A stretch of DNA of 64,000 bases from contig NZ_CP034346.1 in assembly GCF_003991425.1 (NCBI RefSeq), positions 1,959,501-2,023,500 of the forward strand, in the 5' to 3' direction. Below the pieces are notes generated by a model that was not told the origin of the DNA, made no database searches, and saw nothing but the letters and a program-made list of their open reading frames with translations. This DNA comes from Paenibacillus lutimineralis. GTDB taxonomy: Bacteria; Bacillota; Bacilli; Paenibacillales; Paenibacillaceae. Numbering within the stretch: position 1 is the first letter of the stretch; every line of letters starts with the position of its first letter. This document shows, piece by piece, positions 46,794 through 55,238 of the stretch. The translations under genes were made by a program, and so were the position numbers.

Positions 46794-47762
46794 ATGATCT
46801 GGAAAGAACTTACTATACATACTACTGAGGAAGCTGTGGAAATGGTCTCTAATTTTCTGCACGAAGCCGGGGCCGGCGGTGTGACGATTGAGGAGCACGT
46901 TGACAACAGCAAGCCTAGAGATACATCGCTTGGGCAATGGTTCGAGATTCCACCGAATGATATCCCCGAAGGTGAAGCGAAGATTAGTGGATACTTTGCA
47001 CAGGGCTCTGATATGGACGAGGTTATAGAGCAAGTGAAGGAACGTACGGAAGAGCTTCGTGTTTTTAATATTGATCCAGGCAAGGCCGAAATTACAGTCA
47101 GAGATGTACATGAGGATGATTGGGCGAATAACTGGAAGCAGTATTTCAAGCCGCTGCGCGTGTCGGAGAAGCTGACGATAAAACCAACCTGGGAAGATTA
47201 TGAGCCACAATCTGTAGATGAAAAGATTATTGAACTTGATCCAGGAATGGCCTTTGGAACAGGCACACATCCAACCACTTCACTGTGCTTGCGTACCTTG
47301 GAAGGAGTTATCCAGGAAGGGGACGAGGTTATTGATGTTGGAACAGGTTCTGGTATTTTGGCGATCGGTGCTTGCCAGTTAGGGGCTTCCCGAGTGCTAG
47401 CATTAGACCTTGATCCCATTGCAGTAACAAGTGCGATGGAGAATGCTAAGCTGAATCAGCTTGAGGATCGCATTCAAGTCGTCGAGAGTGATCTGCTCTC
47501 TGTTTTGAAGCAGGGAGAACGGTTCAAGCTGGACGTTAAGCTTCCGATCCGTGTTGTGGTTGCGAATATTTTGGCAGAGATTATACTGCTCTTCATTGAG
47601 GACGTATACGAAGCTCTGCAGCCTGGTGGCTATTATATTGCATCGGGAATTTACAAGAACAAAGAGCAAATAGTACAGGAGGCGCTCGTAACAGCTGGAT
47701 TCGACATTGAGAAAACGGCGCGGGAAGAAGACTGGGTCGCATTTGTCGCGAGAAAGAGGTAG
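46794..47762 (+). CDS. prmA: Ribosomal protein L11 methyltransferase
   Basis: 322 residues; ATG 46794 follows GAAGGAGG. The N-terminal substrate-recognition domain (ELTIHTTEEAVEMVSNFLHE) precedes a SAM-dependent methyltransferase domain with LDPGMAFGTGTHPTTSLCL, VIDVGTGSGILAIGACQLGA and VVANILAEIILLFIED (the NxL motif). PrmA trimethylates L11. The next gene starts five bases after its stop. It follows the dnaK operon as in B. subtilis, with the intervening small genes added. Confidence 0.96.
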   Translation: MIWKELTIHTTEEAVEMVSNFLHEAGAGGVTIEEHVDNSKPRDTSLGQWFEIPPNDIPEGEAKISGYFAQGSDMDEVIEQVKERTEELRVFNIDPGKAEITVRDVHEDDWANNWKQYFKPLRVSEKLTIKPTWEDYEPQSVDEKIIELDPGMAFGTGTHPTTSLCLRTLEGVIQEGDEVIDVGTGSGILAIGACQLGASRVLALDLDPIAVTSAMENAKLNQLEDRIQVVESDLLSVLKQGERFKLDVKLPIRVVVANILAEIILLFIEDVYEALQPGGYYIASGIYKNKEQIVQEALVTAGFDIEKTAREEDWVAFVARKR

Positions 47763-47766
47763 ATTT

Positions 47767-48459
47767 ATGGATTTTTTGAATCAGATTTTACGTGTCCCGC
47801 TAGACCAGCTTCCTTTTTTTCTCATCACTTTATTAATTGCGTTTACGGTACATGAATTTTCACATGCTTATTTTGCTAATAAATTCGGTGATCCTACGGC
47901 AAAATTGCTGGGTAGAGTCACCTTGAATCCTGCGGTGCATTTCGACCTGTTGGGGATTATTTTACTCCTGATCGCTGGATTCGGCTGGGCAAGACCGGTT
48001 CCTGTCAATCGGGACAATTTCAGCAAGCCTCGTACGATGGGGGTTGTCGTCTCGATCGCTGGCCCGCTTAGCAATTTGCTGCTCGGGATTCTCGGTGCCT
48101 TTATTTACGTGGTGCTGCTTCGATTCGGGGTTATCCCTCATCTGTTAATGGACGGGAACAGTAAAATTTCGATCGCCCTTCATACTTTCTTCGGAATGTT
48201 CATCTACATGAACTTCTTCCTGTTCTTGTTCAATCTGATTCCATTGCCTCCGCTGGATGGATATCGTATCCTGGAGGATATCGTGCCACGCCGGATGCTT
48301 GGCAAGCTGCAGCAGTTTGAAAGTTGGTCTATTATTATCTTTTTAATTATACTTGTTGTGCCTTTCATGCAGCGTTACACGATCGCACCTCTCTATAATT
48401 TGGCGTATTCGTGGTCGGGGAATATTATATCTTTCTTCAATATGCTCTTCTATAGGTAA
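47767..48459 (+). CDS. Site-2-protease-family membrane metalloprotease
   Basis: 230 residues from ATG 47767, immediately after prmA; GAGGT is the ribosome site. Four or more membrane helices hold the zinc-protease motif HEFSH at residues 29-33 and the third-ligand motif NLIPLPPLDGYRI near residue 160. This is the YwhC/YdiL-type short S2P group without a PDZ domain. Such enzymes cut membrane-spanning proteins within the bilayer. A link to the anti-sigma factor elsewhere in the window is possible but only conjecture. Confidence 0.9.
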   Translation: MDFLNQILRVPLDQLPFFLITLLIAFTVHEFSHAYFANKFGDPTAKLLGRVTLNPAVHFDLLGIILLLIAGFGWARPVPVNRDNFSKPRTMGVVVSIAGPLSNLLLGILGAFIYVVLLRFGVIPHLLMDGNSKISIALHTFFGMFIYMNFFLFLFNLIPLPPLDGYRILEDIVPRRMLGKLQQFESWSIIIFLIILVVPFMQRYTIAPLYNLAYSWSGNIISFFNMLFYR

Positions 48460-48645
48460 TAGAGGTAGATTAAAAAGTCCACTTCTGACCGCGAAGTCAT
48501 GTATGAAGTGGATTCGATATCGAACTAATCGTGCGCTGGAGGGCTTTCAAATAGACTGGAAAGCTTGTATCAAAAGTTGTATGATGGACAATGGTAATTT
48601 GAAGAGGTTTATGACCACGCATATTAAGCTGAGGAATGATAAGGA

Positions 48646-49410
48646 ATGCAGCGTTATTTTATTGAGTCTGAGCAGTTCGGAGAGCAGCAGGTCGTTATTA
48701 CTGGCGACGATGCCCGGCACATCGGGAAGGTAATGCGCTCCAAGCCTGGGGACGAATTCATCGTTAGCGATGGAGTATCTCGGGAAGCGCTAGTTAAGAT
48801 CGTCTCGATTGAACCTGGCGAGGTTGAAGCTGAGATCGTTAGCCAGCTTGAACCTACTGGAGAGCCTTGGCTTCAAGTAACAATTGCTCAGAGTTTACCG
48901 AAGGGTGACAAGATGGAGACCGTGATTCAGAAATGCACCGAGATTGGTGCGGCGGCTTTTCTGCCGTTTATTTCGGAGCGCACGGTGGTCCAATATGATA
49001 TGAAAAAGGAAGAGAAGCGTACTCAGCGCTGGCGCAAAATCGCGAAGGAGGCCGCAGAACAGGCCCATCGCAGTAAAATTCCTGCCGTTGTGGCACCTGT
49101 TTCCTGGCGGGAATTAATCGCTGCTTTCGCAGATTTTGACCTGGTATGCTTGTGTTACGAGCAAGAGAATGGTCAGGGGCTGCGCGATGCACTGCGGCCT
49201 TTTGTTGCGGGGCTTGAGACAGAAAAAACTTATAGAATAGCAGTTGTAGTCGGGCCAGAAGGTGGCTTCTCGGAGGCTGAGGTGACGGCGGCTGTTGAAG
49301 CAGGCGCAGTATCCATCGGCCTTGGACGGCGCATACTGCGGACGGAGACGGCGGCGATGGCCGCCCTGACTTGCATCATGTATGAATCTGGAGAAATGGG
49401 AGGAGCTTGA
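48646..49410 (+). CDS. rsmE: 16S rRNA (uracil(1498)-N3)-methyltransferase
   Basis: 254 residues from ATG 48646. RsmE methylates U1498 of 16S rRNA. The PUA-like N-terminal part (ITGDDARHIGKVMRSKPGDE) and the SPOUT knot at the C-terminus (VVVGPEGGFSEAEV, SIGLGRRILRTETAAMAAL) are complete. The mtaB start lies two bases after its stop, so the genes form an operon. A 186-base gap before it contains a weak half repeat near 48468-48510. Confidence 0.96.
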   Translation: MQRYFIESEQFGEQQVVITGDDARHIGKVMRSKPGDEFIVSDGVSREALVKIVSIEPGEVEAEIVSQLEPTGEPWLQVTIAQSLPKGDKMETVIQKCTEIGAAAFLPFISERTVVQYDMKKEEKRTQRWRKIAKEAAEQAHRSKIPAVVAPVSWRELIAAFADFDLVCLCYEQENGQGLRDALRPFVAGLETEKTYRIAVVVGPEGGFSEAEVTAAVEAGAVSIGLGRRILRTETAAMAALTCIMYESGEMGGA

Positions 49411-49412
49411 GA

Positions 49413-50753
49413 ATGCCATCCGTTGCATTTTATACCTTGGGTTGCAAAGTGAACTTTTACGATACAGAAGCGATCTGGCAAATGTTCAAAAATGAGGGTT
49501 ACGAGCAAGTTGATTTTGAACAGACTGCGGACGTGTATCTTATTAATACTTGTACTGTTACCAATACGGGTGACAAGAAGAGCAGACAGATTATTCGGCG
49601 TGCCGTACGGCGCAATCCGAACGCGATCATCGCGGTCACCGGATGTTATGCCCAAACTTCTCCTGCGGAGATCATGGATATTCCTGGCGTCGATCTTGTG
49701 ATCGGTAATCAGGACCGGGAAAAGATTATCCCTTATGTGAACCAGATCAGAGCACAGAGGGAACCCATCAATGCAGTACGCAATATTATGAAGACCCGCG
49801 AATTTGAGGAGCTTGATGTTCCGAGCTTCGCCGACCATACCCGGGCTTTTCTGAAAATCCAGGAGGGCTGTAACAATTTCTGCACCTTCTGCATTATCCC
49901 TTGGGCGCGCGGGCTATCGCGCAGTCGTGATCCGCAGAGCGTTGTCAATCAGGCGCGTCAGCTCGTCGCAGCCGGATATAATGAGATCGTATTAACCGGG
50001 ATTCATACTGGCGGATATGGCGATGATCTGGAAGACTACAAGCTGCCTGATTTGCTGTGGGATCTGGATAAGATCGAGAGTCTTGGTCGGATTCGCATTA
50101 GTTCAATCGAAGCGAGTCAGATTGATGACCGAATGCTGGAGGTCCTGGAAGGTTCCTCGAAAATGTGCCGTCATTTCCACATTCCAATTCAGGCTGGCAA
50201 CGACGACGTATTGAAGCGGATGCGGCGCAAATATACAGTGGCAGAATTCGAACAGAAGATTAAGCGAATCCGCGAGTTTATGCCGGACGTAGCGATTACA
50301 ACCGATGTTATCGTAGGTTTCCCTGGTGAGACAGAGGAAATGTACCGCGACGGTTACGAAACCTTGAAGCGTATCGGATTCTCGGAAATGCACGTATTCC
50401 CGTATTCCACTCGGACAGGTACACCGGCAGCGAAGATGGAAGATCAAGTTGATGAAGAGATCAAGCATGCCCGCGTACAGGAACTGATCGAATTGTCAGA
50501 GACAATGCAGTCAGCCTACGCCGAGAAATTCGTAGGTCAAGTTCTTGACGTCATTCCTGAACGGGATATGGAGGCTTTGGCTGTAGATGGCCATTTGACG
50601 GGGTTCGCCGATAATTATTTGAAAATCCGGTTCCCAGGTTCGCAGGATATGATCGGTAAGATATGCCGGGTTAAGTTAACCAAGGCGGATGCCAACACAA
50701 GCGAAGGCTTATTGGTACGTGTCCTGGACGATTCGGTTCAAGCTCTGGCTTAA
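49413..50753 (+). CDS. mtaB: tRNA t6A37 methylthiotransferase MtaB
   Basis: 446 residues; ATG 49413 after GGGAGGAGC, which overlaps the end of rsmE. The three domains of the methylthiotransferases are visible: the N-terminal UPF0004 domain (YTLGCKVNFYDTEA with Cys 11), the radical-SAM core with CNNFCTFC (Cys 153, 157, 160), and a TRAM domain at the end. The sequence begins GCKVN..., the MtaB/YqeV type, as opposed to GCQMN of MiaB. It adds a methylthio group to t6A37 of tRNAs reading ANN codons. Confidence 0.95.
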   Translation: MPSVAFYTLGCKVNFYDTEAIWQMFKNEGYEQVDFEQTADVYLINTCTVTNTGDKKSRQIIRRAVRRNPNAIIAVTGCYAQTSPAEIMDIPGVDLVIGNQDREKIIPYVNQIRAQREPINAVRNIMKTREFEELDVPSFADHTRAFLKIQEGCNNFCTFCIIPWARGLSRSRDPQSVVNQARQLVAAGYNEIVLTGIHTGGYGDDLEDYKLPDLLWDLDKIESLGRIRISSIEASQIDDRMLEVLEGSSKMCRHFHIPIQAGNDDVLKRMRRKYTVAEFEQKIKRIREFMPDVAITTDVIVGFPGETEEMYRDGYETLKRIGFSEMHVFPYSTRTGTPAAKMEDQVDEEIKHARVQELIELSETMQSAYAEKFVGQVLDVIPERDMEALAVDGHLTGFADNYLKIRFPGSQDMIGKICRVKLTKADANTSEGLLVRVLDDSVQALA

Positions 50754-50784
50754 TTTGTGCTTGTTCCACTTATAGTACATGAAG

Positions 50785-50827
50785 ACAAGGATTTCTCCCT
50801 GTTTGGGCAGGGAAGAAATCCTTGTTG
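50785..50827 (+). terminator. Terminator of mtaB
   Basis: ACAAGGATTTCTCCCTG / CAGGGAAGAAATCCTTGT, long stem with a small bulge and a TTGGG loop. Confidence 0.8.
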
Positions 50828-50890
50828 TTAATTTAGAGAGGGATACAGTTAAATATTCTTCTGTGGAGATGGAGTGAAGGAGGTTCAGTG

Positions 50891-51325
50891 ATGCCATATA
50901 AACAGATATCCGCTGGGGGCGTCGTGTACAGAATGAACGGCGGACATTTGCAAATTCAGCTTATTACCGACCGATACGGCAAGTTATCATTCGCCAAGGG
51001 CAAACGGGAAAGAGGCGAGGCCGTGGAGCAGACGGCACTCCGAGAAATTCGTGAAGAGACCGGCATCATTGGCCGGATCGATCGGTTAATCGATATTATC
51101 GCGTATACTTATTCCCACCCCACTTGTGGACCCGTGGACAAAGAGGTTCATTATTACTTGGTCGAGAGCAAGGGCGGCGAGCTTCGACCTCAGGTTGAAG
51201 AGATCCGAAGTGTCGCTTGGTATGATCCGCTGGATGCTTGGGAGAAGCAGCGGAGACAGGGCTACGATAACAATGATTTTATATTGGAAAAGGCATTGAA
51301 GTTGCTCGGTGTCACAGGGGTATAA
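50891..51325 (+). CDS. Nudix hydrolase
   Basis: 144 residues; ATG 50891 (a GTG at 50888 is directly adjacent) after GAAGGAGG. The Nudix box is exact: G37-x5-E43-x7-R51-E52-I-R-E55-E56-x-G58-I59 (GKRERGEAVEQTALREIREE). It hydrolyses nucleoside-diphosphate-X compounds; the length and the start SAGGVVYRMNGGHLQIQLI are typical of MutT/Ap4A-type members. Substrate cannot be fixed. It converges with the Na/Pi transporter gene, ten bases away. Confidence 0.92.
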   Translation: MPYKQISAGGVVYRMNGGHLQIQLITDRYGKLSFAKGKRERGEAVEQTALREIREETGIIGRIDRLIDIIAYTYSHPTCGPVDKEVHYYLVESKGGELRPQVEEIRSVAWYDPLDAWEKQRRQGYDNNDFILEKALKLLGVTGV

Positions 51326-51335
51326 CGCAGCCATG

Positions 51336-52313
51336 CTATGTCTTATGATCAAGTCTACTCCATAGCGGTAAGTAACAAAATGGCAGGGCAAGCAGGGAAC
51401 TGATTACATTGAACAGGGTTTGAGAATGGGCGATTTGAACGGCGGCATCGTTAGTTACCCAAGAGACCGCTGTTTGCAATAGAGACACGAAGGGCAGGAA
51501 TAATAAAGCTCCAGCCAAGTTAAGGATAACGTGGGACAGGGCCACGAATTTACCTGACTTCGTGCCACCGATGGAAGCAATCAAGGCGGTCACACAGGTA
51601 CCTACGTTCGAGCCAATCACCATGGCGATCCCTAATGGAACAGGCAGTGCGCCGCTGGAGACGAGTCCCATTGTCATGGCAATGGCTGCCGCACTGCTAT
51701 GGATCAGAGCAGTTACCGCGGCCCCTGCGAGCGCGCCCCATAGCAGGCTGTCTCCGGCATGATCCAGCAGACGGTCGATAATACCGTAAGCCTCAAGCTG
51801 TGGGCCGATCGATTGCATCCAACGTATAGCGATCATAATCAAGCTGAAGCCTGCCAGCGCCAGTGATCCGTATTGCAGCGGGCGCAGGAAATGAAGCCTA
51901 CGACTGGAGTATACGCCAGGACTGTATTCCTCGCCCATCACCGCAGCTGCCCATAGCAGCAGAGATAACGTCAGAAGAGGTAGCCCATAGCTGGAAATAT
52001 CCAGAGCGATCAGCTCGGTGGTTAGGCATGTGCCGATATTACCGCCAAGGATGATGCCGAGCGTTCGGGCATAAGACAGCAGACCGGCGTTAACCAGCCC
52101 GATCGTCATTACGGTCATGGCTGTGCTGCTCTGGAGAACTGCGGTAATGAATGTGCTCGACAGGAGCCCGGCCCATGGCGTCTTCGTCGATGTGTGCAGC
52201 AGCTTGATCAGCCTTGGACCGGCCCAGGCATGGAGCGCCGCTTCCATCAGCTTCATTCCGAACAGGAAGAGGGCGAGTCCTAGGGTGACTGGGAGTATAA
52301 GATCATGTACCAT
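51336..52313 (-). CDS. Na/Pi cotransporter-family membrane protein (YqeW-like)
   Basis: 325 residues from ATG 52313 after GGGGGAAGCC. The two inverted halves of the family are seen, each with a QSST-type motif: FITAVLQSSTAMTVMTIGLV and VTALIHSSAAAIAMTMGLVS, together with GGNIGTCLT and GSNVGTCVTAL. It belongs to the NptA/YqeW group. In B. subtilis yqeW follows yqeV (mtaB), so the position supports the match. Phosphate as the substrate is inferred from the family. Confidence 0.92.
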   Translation of the reverse strand: MVHDLILPVTLGLALFLFGMKLMEAALHAWAGPRLIKLLHTSTKTPWAGLLSSTFITAVLQSSTAMTVMTIGLVNAGLLSYARTLGIILGGNIGTCLTTELIALDISSYGLPLLTLSLLLWAAAVMGEEYSPGVYSSRRLHFLRPLQYGSLALAGFSLIMIAIRWMQSIGPQLEAYGIIDRLLDHAGDSLLWGALAGAAVTALIHSSAAAIAMTMGLVSSGALPVPLGIAMVIGSNVGTCVTALIASIGGTKSGKFVALSHVILNLAGALLFLPFVSLLQTAVSWVTNDAAVQIAHSQTLFNVISSLLALPFCYLPLWSRLDHKT

Positions 52314-52336
52314 CCGGCTTCCCCCTTTTAGAGGTA

Positions 52337-52544
52337 GTTCAAAAAGTTCGCTTTTGATCCCGAGGTATACCTAGGAGTTTACTCGACATCGAATCTTGAA
52401 TTCAGCCGGGCCTAAGCAGATGCTTACGAAGTTATGTTTCCTCCGGAAACATCTTAGGTGCTCACGTACCCACTACGTACGCTGCGCTCCTCTGTCCCTA
52501 GCTTCATCCAACCTTCTCGGTGCTGAAAAACAAACTTTTTGAAC
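52337..52544. repeat. Dispersed palindromic repeat, copy 4 (long)
   Basis: Ends GTTCAAAAAGTTCGCTTTTG and CAAACTTTTTGAAC mirror each other. The interior shares CGACATCGAATCTTGAATTC and CTTCATCCAACCTTCTCGGT with copy 1 in the same orientation. It carries an extra inner hairpin (ATGTTTCCTCCGGAAACAT) not seen in the others. Confidence 0.85.
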
Positions 52545-52559
52545 ATTAATTGAAAGGGT

Positions 52560-52591
52560 AGTTCGAAAAGTTCGCTTTTGATCACGATACA
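52560..52591. repeat. Left-end fragment of the dispersed repeat
   Basis: GTAGTTCGAAAAGTTCGCTT then TTGATCACGAT repeats the first 30 bases of copies 1 and 4 only 16 bases after copy 4 ends. No matching right end is present. Confidence 0.6.
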
Positions 52592-52721
52592 ATAGGTGTA
52601 CAAGTTACTTATATGCCGCCGTTGGGACATCCATGCCCTTAGGAAGAATACTGAGGGGCTGATTATAAGCAATAGTGAGTGCTAATCATAATGATTGAAA
52701 TAAATGAAGGAGTGGACGCAA

Positions 52722-54092
52722 TTGGCATCCGTTATATTACACAAAAGCCGTAAAAAGCGCTTGGAACAAGGACATCCTTGGGTGTACAAAAATGAAATTG
52801 AACTTGTGGAGGGTGAACCACAGCCGGGAAGTCTGGTGCAAATTTATGACCATCGCCGCAAGTTCCTCGCAACCGGATACTACAATCCAGCTTCACAAAT
52901 TACGGTACGTGCGGTATCCTACCTGCCGTTGGAGAAGATGGATGTTGATTTCTTCATCACGCGATTCAGCGAATGCTTGAACCATAGAGAGAGATTTGTA
53001 GATGGAGATGCTTACCGACTTGTCTATGGTGAGGCGGACTTTCTACCGGGGCTGATCGTGGACCGCTTCGCCGATGTGCTCGTCGTGCAGCTGTTAACGC
53101 TTGGTATGGATCAGTGCCGGGAGGCGATCGTCGAGGCGCTTATGAAGGTACTCGGGCCGACAGCCATATACGAACGAAGCGATGTATCTGTACGGGAGAT
53201 GGAAGGCCTTGAGCAGGTGAAGGGTCCGTTATATGGGGATGCGCCTCGTTACGTAACAATTCTGGAGAACGGCTTGAAGATTAAGGTGGATATCGAGCAA
53301 GGGCAAAAGACAGGGTATTTCTTTGATCAGCGTGAGAATCGGGCTTCGATTGAGCCGATTATGACTGGATGGGGTAGACGGAGCGGGATTGAACTGAAGG
53401 AAGTTGCCGAGCCTGGAGAAGAGCCTAAGCTCCTGCCGGTCAACTCCAACGGTAAGGTAGTAACCTTCCCGTATTGGGATGGCGCTACTGTACTGGAATG
53501 TTTCTCTCATACCGGAAGCTTTACGCTTCATGCATGCAAATATGGTGCCAAAAAAGTAACCTGTCTCGATATTTCCGAGCACGCGATTGAAAGCGCGAGA
53601 GTTAATGTGGAATTGAACGGATTTACGGACCGTGTTGAATTTGTCGTCGCTGACGCCTTTGATTACCTGCGTAGTCAGGCAAAGGGGATTGATGAACGGA
53701 GCCGCCGCGCATTGAAAGAAGGCAAAGTAGACACTTCCGTGCCAATGACGGAGGGAGGCGGAAGGACCTGGGATGTCGTTATTCTCGACCCTCCGGCATT
53801 TGCTAAGACGAGATCCGCAGTGAAGGGCGCTTGCCGCGGGTATAAAGAGATTAATCTACAGGGTCTGAAGCTGGTGAATGAAGGCGGCTATCTGGTTACG
53901 GCCAGCTGTTCTTACCATATGCGTCCTGATTTGTTCCTTCAGACGATCCAAGATGCTGCCTCTGATGCCGGCAAAATATTGCGTCTCGTAGAGTGGCGCG
54001 CTGCGGGTAAAGACCATCCGCAAATCCTTGGCGTTGATGAAGGGCACTATCTAAAATTTGCGATCTTCGAAGTTCGCAGCAAAACATTCTGA
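52722..54092 (+). CDS. Class I SAM-dependent rRNA methyltransferase, RlmI-like
   Basis: 456 residues from TTG 52722, nine bases after AAGGAG; ATG 52704 lies before that site. The N-terminal PUA domain (HKSRKKRLEQGHPWVYKNEI) precedes a Rossmann methyltransferase with TGYFFDQRENR, ATVLECFSHTGSFTLHACKY and the catalytic-type motif DVVILDPPAFAK. RlmI methylates C1962 of 23S rRNA at C5 in E. coli. Two insertions lengthen it relative to the usual 390-400 residues: about 30 residues after QRENRAS (GWGRRSGIELKEVAEPGEEP...) and about 25 before WDVVILDPP. Confidence 0.88.
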   Translation: MASVILHKSRKKRLEQGHPWVYKNEIELVEGEPQPGSLVQIYDHRRKFLATGYYNPASQITVRAVSYLPLEKMDVDFFITRFSECLNHRERFVDGDAYRLVYGEADFLPGLIVDRFADVLVVQLLTLGMDQCREAIVEALMKVLGPTAIYERSDVSVREMEGLEQVKGPLYGDAPRYVTILENGLKIKVDIEQGQKTGYFFDQRENRASIEPIMTGWGRRSGIELKEVAEPGEEPKLLPVNSNGKVVTFPYWDGATVLECFSHTGSFTLHACKYGAKKVTCLDISEHAIESARVNVELNGFTDRVEFVVADAFDYLRSQAKGIDERSRRALKEGKVDTSVPMTEGGGRTWDVVILDPPAFAKTRSAVKGACRGYKEINLQGLKLVNEGGYLVTASCSYHMRPDLFLQTIQDAASDAGKILRLVEWRAAGKDHPQILGVDEGHYLKFAIFEVRSKTF

Positions 54093-54150
54093 ACCCTCTC
54101 TTGGATAAGCATATCGCTCCATCCGGGAAGTGGCCTATTAGCTCTAAATG

Positions 54151-54191
54151 AAAATCCGGAAGACTCGCGTGGCAGAGTCTCCCGGATTTTT
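54151..54191. terminator. Shared terminator of the rlmI-like and EamA genes
   Basis: AAAATCCGGAAGACTC / GAGTCTCCCGGATTTT stem with A and T runs on both sides, between converging genes. Confidence 0.88.
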
Positions 54192-54195
54192 ATCG

Positions 54196-55098
54196 CTATT
54201 TGCGCATTTGTACTACTCTGACTTTCAAGTTGTCCAGATTGATCACAATGATTCCGATAATAATCGTGATTCCGCCGAACACCGATACAAGCGATATCGG
54301 CTCGCCATATAGAACAGCCCCAACACATAAAGCGATAAGCGGCGAAATATACAGCCAGGTCGACGGGAATACGGGATTTGTCTTGGCAATTAACCAATAG
54401 AAAATAGTATGTCCGGTCATTGAACCTAAGACGATTAAGTATAAGAGCGGTAAAATCGCATGTGGAGTGAATATCACCGTGGGATCTACCTTCTCCGTGA
54501 ATAGAGATAGAATGAGCAGTAAAGCTCCTCCATATATCATTTGGGCTGCGTTCAGAGCGATTGGAGATTCGTCCCGGAATCGCTGCACGACACGACGCGA
54601 ATAGACGGTGCCGGCCGAATAGAATACCTGGCCTAAGAGGACAGCCGCACATCCAAGCACCCATAGCTTGCTGAAGCTCATTGTAATGCCTGGCAGGAGC
54701 AGCAGCACAATGCCGACAGTGCCCAGAAGACAGCCTGCTACTGAACTTAAGGACAACCGCTGCCGTGTAAGGAACGTTTGTAGCAGCAGAATCATTAGTG
54801 GCGCGGTAGCCGACAAGATGGCCGCAATCCCTGAGCTCAAATACTGCTCGGCCCAGTATAGGGTTGCAAAGACGCCGAAAGTTAGTCCTGCCCCCGTCAA
54901 TAACATCTCCTTGCGCAGCAGAAGGGAGAAGCTTGCCCTTCGTCTAGCTACCATGTATGAGAGTAGAATGCCGCCCGCGGCAAGAAAGCGAAGGCCTGCC
55001 GAGAAAAAGGGCGGTGCTCCAGCATCAATCCCCAGTTTAATGGCGAGAAAGGTCGTTCCAAAAATAAGACACATCAGCAAGTAGTTTATCAATACCAT
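54196..55098 (-). CDS. EamA/DMT-family transporter
   Basis: 300 residues from ATG 55098 after AAGGAGG. Ten membrane helices in two EamA repeats, with GIAAILSATAPLMILLLQTF and TNPVFPSTWLYISPLIALCV at the equivalent places. Such proteins export amino acids and other metabolites. It is divergent from a MocR regulator 140 bases away, a frequent pairing that suggests the regulator controls it. Substrate unknown. Confidence 0.9.
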   Translation of the reverse strand: MVLINYLLMCLIFGTTFLAIKLGIDAGAPPFFSAGLRFLAAGGILLSYMVARRRASFSLLLRKEMLLTGAGLTFGVFATLYWAEQYLSSGIAAILSATAPLMILLLQTFLTRQRLSLSSVAGCLLGTVGIVLLLLPGITMSFSKLWVLGCAAVLLGQVFYSAGTVYSRRVVQRFRDESPIALNAAQMIYGGALLLILSLFTEKVDPTVIFTPHAILPLLYLIVLGSMTGHTIFYWLIAKTNPVFPSTWLYISPLIALCVGAVLYGEPISLVSVFGGITIIIGIIVINLDNLKVRVVQMRK

Positions 55099-55238
55099 GT
55101 CTATTCCTCCTTAGTATTGTTTTATAATAAGATGGAGGCAATAGAACAGATGACATCGGATAGAACAGATCTGGCCGCTAACAGGTATCATAATAATCAT
55201 CATGTGTAATAAGAGTATAGGAAGAAGGAGGGCAGCTT

